Shown one piece after another: positions 46,855 to 57,439 of a stretch of DNA of 64,000 nucleotides. The DNA is from Paulownia fortunei (lineage: Eukaryota > Streptophyta > Magnoliopsida > Lamiales > Paulowniaceae): the NCBI GenBank assembly GCA_019321725.1, contig CM033124.1, forward strand, positions 7,936,001 through 8,000,000, read 5' to 3'. The notes under the pieces are model-generated. The model was not told where the DNA came from. It made no database searches and worked only from the letters and a program-made list of their open reading frames with translations. Position 1 is the stretch's first letter; each line of letters opens with the position of its first letter. The position numbers and the translations under genes were made by a program.

Positions 46855-47496
46855 TCGTCTCGCAAATTCAACTGCATTTGTGTCTTTTACAGATCTAATC
46901 TAGAAAAAAATGATGAGTTTATAATGGCAACCAATAACCTTGGTAGAACTTTAACAGAAAGAAAATTTCATTTAGTGTATGGGAGAGGCAATTTGGGGTT
47001 AATGGGGAGTATTGCTATTTCTGCTTATATAGGAGGAGTCAAAGTACTAGAAATTATCCTAAAATCTTTAAAAGTGTAGAATATTACAGGTATGATCATC
47101 GGAGATGAGCTAAAAATGTCACATATTCAGGACAGAATGCCTAACATGTTAAACAATATGGATGCATTCATCATTCTACTTAGCGGTTTTGGTACACTAA
47201 AGGAGTTATTCTAAGTTATCTCTTGAGAACAACTCAACATTCACCAGAAACCTGTAGGTATTTTTAATGTTAATGGTTTTTATGATGGTTTGCTATCTTT
47301 TACAGATTATGCTGTGGAAAAATATTTTATTTCACTGTCTACGAGACGAATACTCATTTACGCTACAACACCTAACTAATTGAGTGATCAACTTCTAGTA
47401 TATGTGCCAGAACCTGATCCAGCCTTGGCCTGTCTGGATTGGTCCAATAGGGACATCTAGTCAAAAATGCAAAATGAATTTAACTCTCAGCTTGTG
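46855..47496 (+). pseudogene. LOG-like: Captured LONELY GUY (cytokinin riboside 5'-monophosphate phosphoribohydrolase) retrocopy
   Basis: A single frame from about 46858 matches plant LOG proteins from end to end (about 213 codons; family about 210-220): FNCICVFYRSN near the N-terminus (family CVFCGS), RTLTERKFHLVYGRGNLGLMG minus its first residue (family VYGGGxxGLMG), IGDELKMSHIQDRMPNML, DAFIILLSGFGTLKELF (family PGGxGTxxE), HQKPVGIFNVNGFYDGLLSF and a C-terminus YVPEPDPALACLDWSN. LOG enzymes release free cytokinin bases in the cytosol. In-frame stops are at 47077, 47212, 47224 and 47377, and near the C-terminus at 47458. There are no indels before the tail, no introns although plant LOG genes have several, and Pro and Gly of the PGG motif are Leu and Ser. 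It lies sense to the Athila-type element, between integrase and the 3' LTR. No poly(A) tail or private target duplication is visible. Non-functional as it stands. Confidence 0.93.
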
Positions 47497-49182
47497 ATAC
47501 TTATTATTAATGGTTTCATCTAATAGTGTAGGTTTTGTGTTGTTTCACCTTTATTTTTTTTAGCCACATTTTAGGTGATATCTTTTAAACTCTACTTTCC
47601 TATCTATTTTTTACATTGAGGAGAATGTATCGATTAGGTTGGGGGAGGGATAGTTCATATCATGACTTGCGTGTTTAATGTGTATTTTCTAGTATTTTAT
47701 TTAAAAAAAATTGTGCGTGTTTTCTTATGGGTCCGTTGAAATCATGAAAAATGATGGTAGAATAAAGGGTAATTGTAACACTCCTGAGTCTCATCCCTAT
47801 TTTTGCATAACATAGCAAGTTTGTGAATTACCAGCTTTTTTTAATTTTTGAATCGTAGAGGTTCTTCCAACTTCAATGATTAAAATTAAGGATGAATAAT
47901 GTGGTTTGATTGAAGATGGGTGTTGTTTTGGACTTTGATGTTGTTGTTTGGTTAATATATTTTTGCGATAATTCTACTTAATTCTTTTTTGCACAAATAG
48001 TTATGTTATTCAATGTGAAGACAATCACGTCAAAATAAAAAGTTCTTATGCCCTTACTCTTATCATCACTTGGATCTTCAACATGTAATGGTTGAGTATT
48101 AAAACTTTTTCTTTTGGTCTGTCGAGGTGAATGACTTATAGTGCACCACTAAAAAAATGATTAAAGCATTAGACTTTCTAGCACCAATGCCAAATCATCT
48201 TGTTCTCCTTGTGATGTTCCAACAGAACATCACCCTAGTGAGCCACTTTGAGTCTTTCAATAAATAAATATTTTTTTATTGTAAGCATATCTTTTTACCT
48301 AGCCTAAATATACTATTATTCAACCCTTTGTTCTAAAAATGATTTGGAGTTTAAAAGATATTCCATTGATAGGGTGTACTTACAAAAGAAATTTAGATTG
48401 AAATAGAAGATATGTGTGGGGGAGTTTCTCTTCAAAAAAATAAAAAAATAAAAAAAAGAGAAAAAAATTACAAAGTGCTACGAGTTGCAACTAAAAATGA
48501 GATGTTGCAAGATGAATTAGAGGGTTCCAATTCAATAATAGAAGACCCGAGTGTTGAAATTTGTAGAGTTTGAGAATTCTTCATTGATAAACTCTATGTC
48601 TCTAATTCAATGAAGTTTTTAGAACTTTTGTTGTATCCTATCCTTTTATTTCTTAGCCACATCACTACCCCTTGGCCCCGTTACAACCTTTGTTGAAGAA
48701 TTTTTGATTTCGTGTGGTGCCTTTAGTGTAGTGGAGATTTACACCAAAGGAAGAGCCTATGATGTTTAACTTTTCCATTAGAGATTGGGTGATGGTTTTG
48801 GTAAGGTTTTATGGAAATTCACTTATTTGAAGTATACATAGTCTCGTCATTGTTGACATTAACTATCCACACATACACTTGAGTATGCTTATTATAGAAA
48901 TGTATTAGCTTTTGAATGACTAAGGGTTAAACTCAACACTTGTTTGATTTTATTTTCATATTACTTTATTGCTTCCTGATAATAGTAGTTGGAAGATAGT
49001 TATCATAAGTGTTTGTAGTTATCCTACTAGAAACCCTTACGAGATTATAACTCATCCTCTATGGGTCACCCAGGGGTTTAAAGACTTGTTGCATATGCTA
49101 AATACAATCGTGATTTCCTATGATAGTTTAGATTTATTTTATGCTTGCTCGAGGACAAGCAAGAGTTAAGTATGGGAAAATT
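47497..49182 (+). other. Non-coding tail of the Athila-type element
   Basis: 1.7 kb between the LOG copy and the 3' LTR, with no gene. It includes possible LOG 3' flank, a GGTTGGGGGAGGGATAG purine stretch (47637), an A-rich simple stretch near 48430-48470, and the terminal polypurine tract TATGGGAAAATT next to the 3' LTR. The frame at 48969-49169 is not convincing as a gene. Confidence 0.6.
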
Positions 49183-50687
49183 TGATAAGTGCATATTTTG
49201 ATATATTTTTGTATCAAATCCTTTATACTTTTCTTGCTTTATTCTTGTTAATATTTTTTTTATTAATGTTTTGTGTTAGAAAATAAATGAATATAAAAAG
49301 ATCAAAAGAAGCATGTTTACAAACTTGTGCAGTTTTTATATTTTGAGCATAACTTTATGATCAAAAGCCCTGTGGACCTAAATCTTACTTTATTTGAAAG
49401 ACAAGAGATAGAGCTAGAACTTTCCTATTGGAATCTTAGCCCAATTCAGTTTTTATTATAGCATAAAGTTCATCCAAGTGGTTGTACAAAATAGATCATC
49501 AAAATTCAGATAAGAGTTCAGCCCAGTATTGAATTATCTTACCAATTGGGTCGTACATTGGATATGTTATACAAAAGACATAAATAAACAAGTTTGATGA
49601 AGATAAGATGGTGAGAAAATGTGTTAAAATGGTAAAAACATAGGTTGTAAAGTGCTACTGCTGTTAAACGATGGCTTTTGAACATGATTCCAAAATTGGA
49701 CCATATCTCCCTCATCCGACAGCCAAATTTGACAAATGATATATGAAAATATATCACACCAAAAGATCTACAACTTTTGTTAATGCGCATAAAAAAAATG
49801 TAATTCAATCCGGTAGGTGAGAATTTTGAGGGCTTGGTGTAACAATTTACCAACTTTTGCATACCACTTGATTAACTCCTCCATTGTTTGTTTGGCCTCT
49901 AGCATACTCCAAGTACTATAAATAGGCCATGTATTAAACTTGTAAGAGATAGGCTTCTTTAGGCTAAGTTTTCTAGTATATATGTTTTCTAATATTGTAA
50001 GTTTTCTAGTAGTAATAGAAATACATTCTATAGTTTCTCTTTTATTTATAGTCTTTCCTACTTTTATTATATCTTTCTAAATTTCATTTTGCTGAGGAAA
50101 AATGGTGAACTTCTTGATGGAGGAAGAGGAACGGTCATAAGGATATAAAATGTTTATGTATGTTGTATTATTATTTTGAGTATAGATCTAAACCCTCCTT
50201 GTTTTATGGTGATTCTTGATTTATTTATCTCCAATGGCACAAAAATACTTGGGTTTATTTTTACTTATTGTACAGTTTTACCCCACCGACTGCTAATGTA
50301 AAATTTTGATTTGTTGTTGACAAAGGTGTGCATAAATATTTGATCCCATAAATAAGTGTTAGCGTTAATAGATAATTTGAAAATAGTAAGATAATATCAT
50401 GACTACCTTATTGCATGTGGTATTTGATAATATATTTTCATTGGAACCTTTATTAAATTCCAATTGTGGCAATTAAGAGAGATAAAAAGAATTAATAGCT
50501 ATTTTTCTATCAAAAACTTAAGAGTGGATCACTAATACTCAGTACATTTATTTCTTTGGTTTTTCTTTAGTTACAGCATATATTAATTTTTCATATATTT
50601 TTATTCACATAAATCCCATTTTTTTAGAATTATAATTTTGAATTCTTTAAGCAACTTCCCTCTGGATCAAGAAATTTATTACTTAAT
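49183..50687 (+). repeat. 3' LTR of the LOG-bearing Athila-type element, end missing
   Basis: It starts TGATAAGTGCATATTTTGAT and runs parallel to the 5' LTR. It stops at GAAATTTATTACTTAAT; the final bases present in the 5' LTR (AAAACCTACACTTGGATTTG onward) are replaced by copia B pre-integrase. The minus-strand frame at 49539-49862 is an LTR shadow. Confidence 0.9.
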
Positions 50688-51612
50688 GCCAACATGTGAG
50701 TCGTGTCTCAAAGGAAAGATGACCAAATCACCATTTGTTAGACAAGTGAGCTAGCAAAAAATCTATTAGATTTGATCCATTTAGATGTATGTGGGCTACT
50801 AAGTGTTAGTGCCCGTGAGAACTATCACTACTTTATAACTTTTACCGATGATTATTTTAGATATGGTTATGTCTACCTTATGAGGTACAAATCTGAAGTT
50901 TTTAAAAAGTTCAAAGAATTTAAAGGTGAGGTAGAGAAACAAACTAGGGTAAGTATCATGGCTATTCAATCAGATCGAGGAGGTGAATACTTGAGTATAG
51001 AGTTTCTTGATTATCTAAAAGAGAATGGGATTCTCTCTCAATGGACCCCTCTTGCTACTCCTCAACCCAACGGAGTTGCGGAGCATAAGAATCAAACCTT
51101 ATTGGACATAGTTCGATCGATGATGAGTTTTATTGGGCTTTATCTTTTATTTTGAGGCTATGCTCTAGCAACAGTAGCATATTTATTAAATAGAGTGCCA
51201 TCAAAGTTGGTGCCAAAAACACCATAAGAGATGTGCTGTGAGAAATAACCCTCTTACAAATACCTTAGGGTACGGAGGTGTGCTGCTTACGTGAAGCAGC
51301 AAGTGGAAGATAAATTGGATATGAGATTTAGTCTATATAGGTTCAAAGGGTATCTAAAGGAATCTATTAGATACTACTTCTATGACCCATCAGAATAAAA
51401 GATGTTTATTTTGAGGAATGCCACATTCTTATAAAAGGAGTTTCTATTAGATAGAAATTCAAGAACTATAGAGCCTCCCAACATATGCAGTAACGAGCCA
51501 ACCAACTGAGGCTGGGCCTTCCGATACACAATCTCATAGGAGATCCCATAGGATCTCAAAGCTACCTGAGAGGTATGAATTTTTATTAGAGAACAACAAA
51601 GAGAATCTCTCC
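50688..51612 (+). pseudogene. Decayed copia pre-integrase and integrase (copia B)
   Basis: It begins LPTCESCLKGKMTKSPFVR at the LTR junction, so the HRRLGH part of pre-integrase is missing. The open piece 50772-51155 holds LIHLDVCG-type HLDVCG (first Asp), ITFTDDYFRYGYVYLMRYKS, IQSDRGGEYLSIEF (second Asp) and PNGVAEHKNQTLLD (Glu), so the catalytic triad is intact. Beyond a stop at 51153 the conserved tail follows in pieces: ALATVAYLLNRVPSKLVPKT, LRVRRCAAYVK, FKGYLKESIRYYFYDP. Confidence 0.9.
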
Positions 51613-52703
51613 TTGGATCATGATCAAAGAACATATGGAGAGGCGATGTCGGATATTGACTCAGCAAGAAGGCAAGAAGTCATGCAATCTGAGATGGACT
51701 CTATGTACTCTAATAAGGTATGGACGTTGGTGGACCCACCACAGGGAATAGTTTCCATTAGTTGCAAATGGGTCTACAAGCGGAAGCTTGGAGTAAATAG
51801 AGAGGTAGTGACCTACAAAGCACAACTGGTCACGAAAGGTTATACTCAGAAACAAGAAATTGCTTATGAGGAAACTTTTTCACTAGTAACGATGCTTAAA
51901 TCCATCTGGATACTACTAGCCATATTAGCGTATTATGGCCATGAGATACGACAGATGGATGTGAAGGTCGCTTTCCTTAATGAAAATATTAAGAAAGAGA
52001 TCTATATGAGGCAGCAGAAGGCTTCATATCTACAGAGTGTAAGAAAAAGGTTTGCAAACTCCAGAGATCTAATTATAGACACAAGCAGCCTTCTTGAAGC
52101 TAGAACATCTTGTTCAATGAGGCAATCAAATCATTTGATTTTCACAAGAACTCAAATGAACCCTATGTCTATAAAAAGGTTAGTGGGAACGCAGTGACAT
52201 TTATTATGCTATATGTTGACGACATCCTACTCAATGGGAATGATGTAGGGATGCTACAGTTAACTAAGATTTGGTTATCTAATCGATACTCCATGAAGAA
52301 TTTAGGAGAAACATCCTTTATTCTTGGAATAAAGAACTATAGAGATAGTTCAAGAAGGATTATCAGACTACCCCAATCCACATACATAAACAAAATGCTA
52401 AAGAGGTTTAACATAAAGGAATCCAAGTGAGGATTCTTGTCAATAAGTCATGATATTTCTCTCTCAAGGGCAATATCTTCTAAGACTCCTAAGAAGAGGG
52501 AAATGATGACCCACATACCTTATACATATGTTATAGGAGGCATAATGTATGGTATGCTATGTACAAGGCATAATGTCACATATGCTCTGAGTGTTATAAG
52601 TAGATATCAGTCCAATTCAGGTGAGGAATACTGGAAAGTCGTAAAAATGATCCTAAAATACTTGAGAATGACTAAGGATATCTTTCTTCTATATAACTCT
52701 TGA
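51613..52703 (+). pseudogene. Decayed copia reverse transcriptase (copia B)
   Basis: The open piece 51613-52197 carries MQSEMDSMYSNKVWTLVDPP, CKWVYKRKLG, VTKGYTQKQEIAYEETFSLV and GHEIRQMDVKVAFLNENIKK. A deletion then skips the YGLKQA region: the frame passes from IYMRQQKASY straight to sequence near the active site. The overlapping piece 52110-52430 has VTFIMLYVDDILLNGNDVGM with the YVDD active site intact, then YSMKNLGETSFILGIKNYRD and STYINKMLKRF. After a stop at 52428, 52437-52703 holds MSISHDISLSRAISSKTP and MYGMLCTRHNVTYALSVISR. Confidence 0.9.
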
Positions 52704-53197
52704 GAACTGAAACTAGAAGGCAAACTGATTCTAGTTTTCAATCCAATACAGACTACTCAAAGTCAATGTCCGGGTGCATATTCACCTTCAATGGTGGTAC
52801 GGTTAGCAAGAAGAGTTCCAAGTAGGAGACGATTGTGGATTTTACCACCAAGGCTGAATATATTGCTGCATGTGATGCAACAAAAGAAGCTGTTTGGATA
52901 AGGAACATTATCTAAGAGTTAGGTGTGGTTCCTTCCGTTGTTGATCCTATATTAATATACTGTGATAACAACAGAGTTATTGCACAAACAAAAAAGCGAA
53001 GATCTCATCAAATATCCAAGCACATCATGAGAATATACTATCTGATAAAAGAGATCATTGGTAGAGGCAATGTTGTAGTGGATAGAGTCGCTTCAACAGA
53101 AAATATGGTAAACTCACTGACCAAACCTCTAGCGCAGAAGGTATTCAACGAACATCTTGAGAAGATGGGCCTAAAGTACATGGGGAATTGGCGCTAG
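52704..53197 (+). pseudogene. Decayed copia RNase H (copia B)
   Basis: The first part (52704-52924) is frame-shifted, with family blocks of the SGCIFTFNGG and TKAEYIAACDATKEAVWIR type in different frames. The open piece 52925-53197 reads VVDPILIYCDNNRVIAQTKK, then HQISKHIMRIYYLIKEIIGR and ENMVNSLTKPLAQKVFNEHL, with a stop at 53195. This is the usual copia polyprotein end. The purine tract AAGTGGGAGAT (53201) and LTR follow at once. Confidence 0.88.
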
Positions 53198-53211
53198 GGT
53201 AAGTGGGAGAT

Positions 53212-55361
53212 TGTTAGAGTAGTACTCGACATGCCAATTAGATTGTACGTCCTTTATACTCTTGTACTTGTAAAAATAATCTTTTTCAAATCATATTAAT
53301 AGAATAGGCAAATTTGTTTATCTTTACTTGCATTTTGTAATTAGATAAAGTCCCTAGACCAAACTTAGCTATAGGGTATAGTCACACATTTGATGATGAT
53401 CATGGAATATGCCTCTATAAAGTTGATTTAAATTAGTTCTGAGTCAAGGGTTTTTTGAGATGGGATATTGAATAGCCCAATAGACTCGCGTATATAATGC
53501 ATGCTCGCATGAGGAGAAGTCTCGCTCTATGGATATTGGCGTAGTAATGCTAGTCCATGTATGTGGATGCTTATCAGGGAACAAGTACACTGAACAGGCG
53601 CACTGGAAATTCTTAATTGGAAACTTATTTGTTGAATTAATAATTTTCATGTTATGAAGTACACGATTAGTCCTTTGACTTGAGGCACCATGGTAGCTTT
53701 GTGCATGTTATGTTTTATTTTGATGTATCTTCTAATTACCTAACAATCACAAAGAGGATACGTTAGATGTTGCATTGATATATATGGAGATCAATAAGTA
53801 GTCAACAAAGGATCTATCACTTGTTTGGTAGAACAAGTGAATCTCCTATATTTTCACAGTTCATGACTCAGAAGTACTAGGCCAAGGCAGGATAAATGTT
53901 AAATAGGGTTCTTCTAATGATTCATCATGAGTCATTAAAACTTGAAATAAAATTATAGTTATTGAGCAATTAGGGTTTCATCTATTAATTTATTCCTGAG
54001 ATTCAATCGGGAGATTAGTTGATGGAAGGACCTTACGTGTATGATACTCATAATTGAAAGAGGTTCACTTGCTATTTCACCTTACTGTAGGTAGTCATGA
54101 TACACTTGTTAGGTGTCTCCCATAACTTGTGAGTTTCTTGAAATTAAGGAGTTAAATATAGGTGGATTAATTAATTAGAATAATTATTATTATTCATAAG
54201 TTGCAAATATTATAAACCTACTGTTAGCTTAGTTGTGAACCTAAAAGGTCACACACAATTTAAGATGAAACATTTCTAATTTATAAATTGATGCAAGGGG
54301 TTGGATCCAATTAATTAATGGAGATTAATTAGTTGTCGCTTAAATTATTTCATGAAGTTGAATTAATTATTCAATTAAATAATTAAATTATTTAATTGGA
54401 CTTAATAAGATTAAGAAATCCAATTGGAGTGAAATAATTATTTGATTCGATCAAATTAATTATGTTGTCAATAAATGAATTTAATTAATTTACTCAATTA
54501 AATAATTAGATTATTTAATTGGGCCTAATTTGATTAGGTGGGTTAGATGGAATTAATTAATTAAATTTAGGCTAAGATAATTAATTAAATTAATTATAAG
54601 ATTTAATTTTGAGTTCCAAGCCTAATTCACAAAGGTCCATTAGAAGAGGCCCATGAAGGTGGTTGAAAAATGATAAAAAATCAAGAGTTTAGAATTCTTG
54701 GGAAACCTTAAATATTTTTGGAAGATATAAAAGGGATAAAGTTGGAAGAAGTTTATATAAATCAAAATATCTTCCAATCAATTAAAAGAAAATACAAAAT
54801 ACCAAAAGTGGGACTCTTGGAATTTTGAGTCCCCAATTTAAACATCATGATCAAAAATTATAGGGAGAATTTCTCTCTCTCCAATTTTCGGCCATATATA
54901 TATAGAGATAAGTAAAATTATTTCTTCATTCATCCTTTTTCCCATAAAAAATTCCATCTTTTATTTTAAGTATTAATTCTTTTATCACAAGTTGATTATA
55001 AGAATTAATTTTCTCTATATGCACTCTATAAAGTAGGTTAGAAAAGAAATCAGAATTGCTAGCAAAATTTTAATTTTGTATTCTTACTCAAAGTGTGGAC
55101 CATTTTAGAGGGAAGACACGTAGATCTCTATGAACTAAATTCGGAAAAGGGGTTAGCAATTAATTGCTTCATACCCTAGATAGCCAGAGTCCATAGAAAG
55201 GTATAAATTGAAACTTTAATTATTTTACTACAACCATTAGAAATAGTGAGATCGTTAGAAATCATATCGGATCTGGGGTATTGCTATAATTGTTATGCTG
55301 TGATGTTTTTAAAAATTTTCATTTTCCATTGCACATACCCCGGGATCATGCGAACTAAACA
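53212..55361 (+). repeat. 3' LTR of copia B
   Basis: 2.15 kb, from TGTTAGAGTAGTACTCGACA to CGGGATCATGCGAACTAAACA. It is the best complete example of the large copia LTR family scattered over this window, and the landmark ATCAGGGAACAAGTACACTG is at 53575. The TAATTAATT zone (about 54150-54600) contains 12-3-12 palindromes such as 54495-54521. Confidence 0.9.
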
Positions 55362-55394
55362 TAGCCACCAAAGAAAACTGAGGTCATTGCACGT

Positions 55395-55680
55395 AGAAGA
55401 CAAAATAAGTAAAAAGAATAAATAATTGTTCTTCTATCCAAAACTTAAGAGTGGATCCCTAATCCTTAGTACTTTTATTACTTTGATTTTTTAATTATAG
55501 CATACATTATTTTTTTTACATTCTAAATCACATAAAGCCCTTCGTTTTAGAAATATAATCCTGAAATCTTCAAATAACTTTCATGTGGATTGACTTCGAA
55601 CTTACAAGAAATTTATTACATCACACAATCTACACTTGGGTTTGCAACCTTAAAGTTGTAGCAACAACTTACCCCAGTTG
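55395..55680 (+). repeat. Fragment of the Athila-type LTR 3' end
   Basis: AAAACTTAAGAGTGGATCCCTAATC-type text and TTGCAACCTTAAAGTTGTAG align with the last 280 bp of the LTR at 39450-41022. It ends before the primer-site position. It contains the segment missing from the 3' LTR at 50687 and also GTGGATTGACTTCGAACTTA, absent from the 5' copy. Confidence 0.8.
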
Positions 55681-55915
55681 TGTGCGATGATCTATTTATG
55701 ATGTACATGAAGAGGAAAATAATTTTTTTAAGGAAGCTAGGGCAACTACTGCTCATCGATGAAGTGTTTCCTTTGATGGACAACATTCCAGTGGAGGGTG
55801 AGAATTCCTTGAGCCTAAAAAATGTTGCTCGCAAGAAAAATATCCAAGCAAGACAAATTCAAACTCGCTGTAGTGCTAAATCTACTTCAGATTGCCATTC
55901 ATCGACTGGTTTATT

Positions 55916-56566
55916 ATGAAGATCATTACTTAGAATGTGAGGGCAATTGAGAATGAGAAAGCTCAAAATATTGTTAAGAGAATGTGTAAGAGGAAAGGAC
56001 CTACATTGCTAGCAGTCTTTGAATTGAAAAATCAAATTGGATGCTCGAAAAATATCTCATAAGTTTAGCTTTACTTTTGTTCTTTCCATTGTTTCAAATC
56101 ATATTTGGATTTTTAAGAAGGAAGAATTACACGTTGATATTTCGTGTAACCATGATCAGCTTATTAATGTCCTAATATCTTCTACTTCTTTACCAAATCT
56201 CTTTTTTTGTTTGTCCGTTTATGAAAAATATGATAGGGTATAAAAAATATTGTTATGGGATAACCTTTGCATAATTAATCACGGGGTTGCTCCTTAACTC
56301 ATTAGTGGTGACTTTAATATCATCCTTCATCCAAATGAAAAGAAGGGTGGTGGGGACATTAAAATTGAGATCTATGGAGGACTTCACAAATATGTTACTT
56401 GACTATGCATTAGTGGATGCGGGTTTTGAAGGAAATAAGTTCACTTGGTATGGTAATTGTATTTGGCAACGACTTGATAGGGCTCTTATCTCAGCTGAAT
56501 GGATGGATATTTTTCCAATCACCAAAGTTAAGCACTTGGCTAAACACCAATCAGATCACTCTCCAT
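55916..56566 (+). pseudogene. Plant L1-type LINE ORF2 endonuclease, broken
   Basis: The start MKIIT at 55916 is followed by NVRAIENEKAQNIVKRM, GPTLLAVFELKNQIG, KISHKFSFTFVLSIVSNHIW, LINVLISSTSLPN, ISGDFNIILHPNEKKGG, SMEDFTNMLLDYALVDAGFE, GNKFTWYG and WQRLDRALISAEWMDIF, ending AKHQSDHSP. These are the apurinic/apyrimidinic-type endonuclease blocks of plant LINEs, including GDFN and SDH catalytic motifs. In LINEs this domain nicks target DNA. There are stops and frameshifts near 55930, 56034, 56240 and 56350. Copia C interrupts it at 56566 and the LINE goes on at 63123. The 236 bp upstream may be LINE ORF1 tail, but this is unproven. Confidence 0.88.
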
Positions 56567-57009
56567 TGTTAGACTTTAATATAATATGATTTAATAATCA
56601 TAATCCAGAATCGTCATATAAATTATCAAGATATATTTTAATTCTAAATCGGAAGCGTACCTGAATCCATGACAATGAAAACAATCGGGGTATGCATCTT
56701 CCACAGTCAAATCAACTTAGAGTACTTAATGGGTCTCTCTCTAAGATGGGAAAGAGGAGAAGAGCAATATTGTATGATATGACTTGGGGACCATAACCCA
56801 TAATGTTTTTTATATACTAGATCAAAAAGAATCCCATCAATCCTGAATTTGACTAGTATTAAGTCTTTATACATTACAAAATCTATACCCTAAAGATATT
56901 CCAAAAGTCTCATATGGTAGATCTCTTATTTGACTCTATCAAATTAGGCAGCTTACAATATAATTGTTGTTTAAATATGTAAGTCCATATTAAGAAATTA
57001 ATTCCAATA
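56567..57009 (-). repeat. 3' LTR of copia C
   Basis: From TGTTAGACTTTAATATAATA to TTAATTCCAATA (plus strand), matching 62681-63122. It is the 3' LTR of the minus-strand element because the purine tract lies on its inner side. The terminal CA is mutated to TA. Confidence 0.95.
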
Positions 57010-57022
57010 ATCTCCCACTTGG
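57010..57022 (-). other. Polypurine tract of copia C
   Basis: On the minus strand CCAAGTGGGAGAT directly precedes the LTR start. It primes plus-strand synthesis in copia elements. Confidence 0.88.
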
Positions 57023-57439
57023 ACTACATATGATACCGTAAACAATTATATTATAAATCTTGAGTGCACACAAAATGTTGCCTATCTTTGAAATATCTCC
57101 TGAATTACAATCTAGTCCATCTCCTATATATCAGTATGGCATCAAAGCGACCTTTGTTACATTTATTCATAACTAGACCCATCAATAGTCACCACACTAA
57201 CATATTCAATGACATAGATCGAGTATGAATATATAGCATGGAAATTACATGCAATGTGATCTCAAACATGTCTATTTCCAACAGGTCCTTCTTTATTCTT
57301 TATGAGATCATGCTAAACTGCAATTAATTCAGAGTATGAAAATAAACCATCTTTTTTATTCTGCAGATTATAAATATAAATTGTGTCTTAACCAAAAAAA
57401 AATATCAAAATTACAAACTACTACTAATAGTGCATATTA

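Larger units (their letters stand above)
39450..50687 (+). mobile_element. Athila-type Ty3/gypsy element carrying a captured LOG gene
   Basis: The element runs from a 5' LTR (TGATAAGTGCATATTTTG, 39450) through a tRNA-Asp-type primer site (41025), gag, protease, RT, RNase H and integrase to a purine tract (TATGGGAAAATT) and a 3' LTR (49183). About 3.3 kb lies between integrase and the 3' LTR, where Athila elements often have an envelope-like gene. Here that region holds an unrecognised accessory reading region and an intronless LONELY GUY copy in the sense direction. The 3' LTR lacks its last 50 or so bases and is fused to copia B, so no target duplication remains. Confidence 0.9.
38396..55361 (+). 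mobile_element. Ty1/copia element (copia B) split by an Athila-type insertion
   Basis: A plus-strand copia element. It comprises a remnant of the 5' LTR (38396-38720), gag (38721-39449), integrase (50688-51612), RT (51613-52703), RNase H (52704-53197), a purine tract AAGTGGGAGAT and a complete 2.15-kb 3' LTR (53212-55361). The 11.2-kb Athila-type element sits between gag and integrase. Protease and the start of pre-integrase are missing at the right-hand junction. Most of the 5' LTR, the leader and the first part of gag are deleted. Confidence 0.85.

Noticed and set aside
46855..47496. LOG copy as a working host gene
   Set aside because: There are four in-frame stops plus one before the tail, the PGG motif is lost, there are no introns and it sits inside a retrotransposon.
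49539..49862. Minus-strand open frame of 107 codons
   Set aside because: Antisense within the 3' LTR of the Athila-type element.
56243..56589. A host gene exon encoding an endonuclease/exonuclease/phosphatase protein
   Set aside because: Motif order and the RLDRALIS-type block are those of plant LINE ORF2, and the frame is broken.
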